The notes beneath the pieces were generated by a model. That model searched no databases. It had not been told where the DNA came from and saw only the letters and a list, made by a program, of their open reading frames with translations. A stretch of 7,115 bases of DNA from Alphaproteobacteria bacterium (GTDB lineage Bacteria > Pseudomonadota > Alphaproteobacteria > Thalassobaculales > Thalassobaculaceae), in contig JAPKDN010000169.1 in NCBI GenBank assembly GCA_028822575.1, positions 1 to 7,115 on the forward strand. Direction: 5' to 3'. Positions 6,334-7,115 of the stretch are shown here, piece by piece. Each line of letters begins with the position of its first letter. Position 1 is the stretch's first letter. Made by a program: the position numbers and the translations under genes.

Positions 6334-6699
6334 CTAGGTCGCACGGTCGGATTTGATGATTTCCGTCATGGTCACGCCGAGGCGTTCATCGACGATCACG
6401 ACCTCACCACGGGCGACCAGGCGGTTATTTACATAAATATCAATGGCCTCACCGACCTTACGGTCGAGTTCAACGACGGCGCCGCGACCGAGTTTGAGAA
6501 GCTGGCTAACCTGCATGGTCTGTTTGCCGAGCACGGCCGACACCTGAACTGGGATGTCATAAACCGCTTCAAGCTCTCGCGCAGTGATCTGATTGCTCGA
6601 TTCATCACTATACATTTCCTCTGCTTCTTCATCTTCCACCCCGTCCTTTGGGGTGTCACTATCAAGGTCCGCTAAATTGAGATCATTGTTGTCTGCCAT
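6334..6699 (-). CDS. fliN: FliN, flagellar switch (C-ring) protein
   Basis: FliN is the most abundant C-ring protein. It forms the lower ring of the switch complex and docks the FliH-FliI export ATPase complex. The protein has 121 residues. Residues 1-36 are acidic and probably disordered (DSDTPKDGVEDEEAEEMYSD). Residues about 45-115 form one SpoA domain, with YDIPVQVSAVLG (47-58), LLKLGRGAVVELDRKVGEAI (67-86), DIYVNNRLVARGEVV (87-101) and ERLGVTMTEII (105-115), all typical of FliN. The ATG at 6699-6697 is three bases after the fliH TAG, with AGGAG six bases upstream and lying inside the fliH end, so the two genes are probably translationally coupled and made in related amounts. A FliM or type III secretion SctQ protein is excluded by the small size and single domain. 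Confidence 0.97.
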   Translation of the reverse strand: MADNNDLNLADLDSDTPKDGVEDEEAEEMYSDESSNQITARELEAVYDIPVQVSAVLGKQTMQVSQLLKLGRGAVVELDRKVGEAIDIYVNNRLVARGEVVIVDERLGVTMTEIIKSDRAT

Positions 6700-6702
6700 G
6701 GT

Positions 6703-7115
6703 CTACTCCTCGGATACGAGAGCCCGCGCAGGCTCGGTTTGAGGGCGCGTTGGAGCGATGCCCGCTGTATTTGCCAGATAGTCCGTAACCGGAGTATCGG
6801 TGTCGTCATTTTCGTCCTCGTCCCGGTCTTCGGCTTCCTTGTCGACCAGGGAACGCGGTTCCGGATGTTCTCGTGCCGGCAATCCTCGCAGAACACGATC
6901 CACCATTTCGTCGATTTGCTCCCATGTTTCGTTCAGGGAACGCTCCACGGCGCCGGCATGCCAGGAAATTCGACAATCTGAGAGTTCAAGTTCGGGATCG
7001 GCCGTAAGCACAACTTGGCCCTCAAAACCAACGCGCGAAGCCATCAAAGTGACCTTGGAACTCAGCGGGCTCTCCAGCTCGCTCGCGACTCGGATCATCA
7101 CTTTTGGCTGTTCAG
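6703..7115 (-). CDS. fliH: FliH (FlbE-type) export ATPase regulator, C-terminal part only
   Basis: The frame is open at the window edge and ends at TAG 6705-6703, giving the last 136 residues. The N-terminal part lies outside the window; a GTG and an ATG near 7101-7096 are internal codons, not the start. FliH binds the export ATPase FliI and tethers it to FliN and the export gate. The first 75 visible residues match the usual FliH C-terminal domain: KVMIRVASELESPL, VGFEGQVVLTADPEL, SDCRISWHAGAVERS and then a helix ending DEMVDRVL. About 57 more residues follow, strongly acidic in the middle (DKEAEDRDEDENDDTD) and Pro/Thr-rich at the end, probably a disordered tail. The placement directly before fliN fits the alphaproteobacterial order, in which Caulobacter calls this gene flbE. 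The identification rests on the domain pattern and the neighbours. Confidence 0.8.
   Translation of the reverse strand, partial: EQPKVMIRVASELESPLSSKVTLMASRVGFEGQVVLTADPELELSDCRISWHAGAVERSLNETWEQIDEMVDRVLRGLPAREHPEPRSLVDKEAEDRDEDENDDTDTPVTDYLANTAGIAPTRPQTEPARALVSEE
6706..6710 (-). promoter_or_regulatory. Ribosome binding site of fliN within the fliH end
   Basis: AGGAG is six bases upstream of the fliN ATG and overlaps the last Glu codons of fliH. This arrangement favours translational coupling of fliH and fliN. Confidence 0.7.

Overview
The window is a stretch of a flagellar operon from an alphaproteobacterium, most likely a Rhodospirillales-like lineage. The evidence for this placement is the combination of an FlbD-type sigma-54 activator, a FliN beside a FliH with an alphaproteobacterial-style C-terminus, and a divergent FlhF/FlhG pair, in moderately GC-rich DNA. 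The placement is inferred from gene content and protein character, not from a search. All seven genes lie on the minus strand, so the transcription order is from high to low coordinates. Long open frames on the plus strand are antisense shadows of these genes.

In transcription order: the 3' part of fliH (7115 to 6703, entering from outside the window); fliN (6699-6334), coupled to fliH by a strong Shine-Dalgarno inside the fliH end; a motA/pomA-like stator gene (6277-5426) with no motB beside it; flbD (5376-3958), encoding a sigma-54 activator with a degenerate receiver domain; flhA (3921-1798), the export-gate membrane protein; flhF (1745-750, or 1769 if the first ATG is used), an SRP-type GTPase; and the 5' part of flhG (665 to 1), a MinD-type ATPase that runs off the window. 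Gaps between genes are 3 to about 84 bases. No stretch over 300 bases lacks a gene, and I see no tRNA, rRNA, CRISPR array, insertion sequence or rho-independent terminator.

The genes cover several layers of flagellum construction: C-ring and export ATPase regulation (FliN, FliH), torque (MotA-like stator), hierarchical transcription (FlbD), the export gate (FlhA), and placement and number of flagella (FlhF, FlhG).

The most notable signal is a match at every constrained position to the sigma-54 (RpoN) promoter consensus, CTGGCACGACTATTGCT, on the minus strand at 830-814. It lies inside the 3' end of flhF and points at flhG. FlbD, which activates RpoN promoters, is encoded about 3 kb upstream in the same operon, so flhG and whatever follows it may have a separate FlbD-timed transcription start. 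Otherwise this is a recognisable flagellar locus, and I do not see a wholly new system in it.
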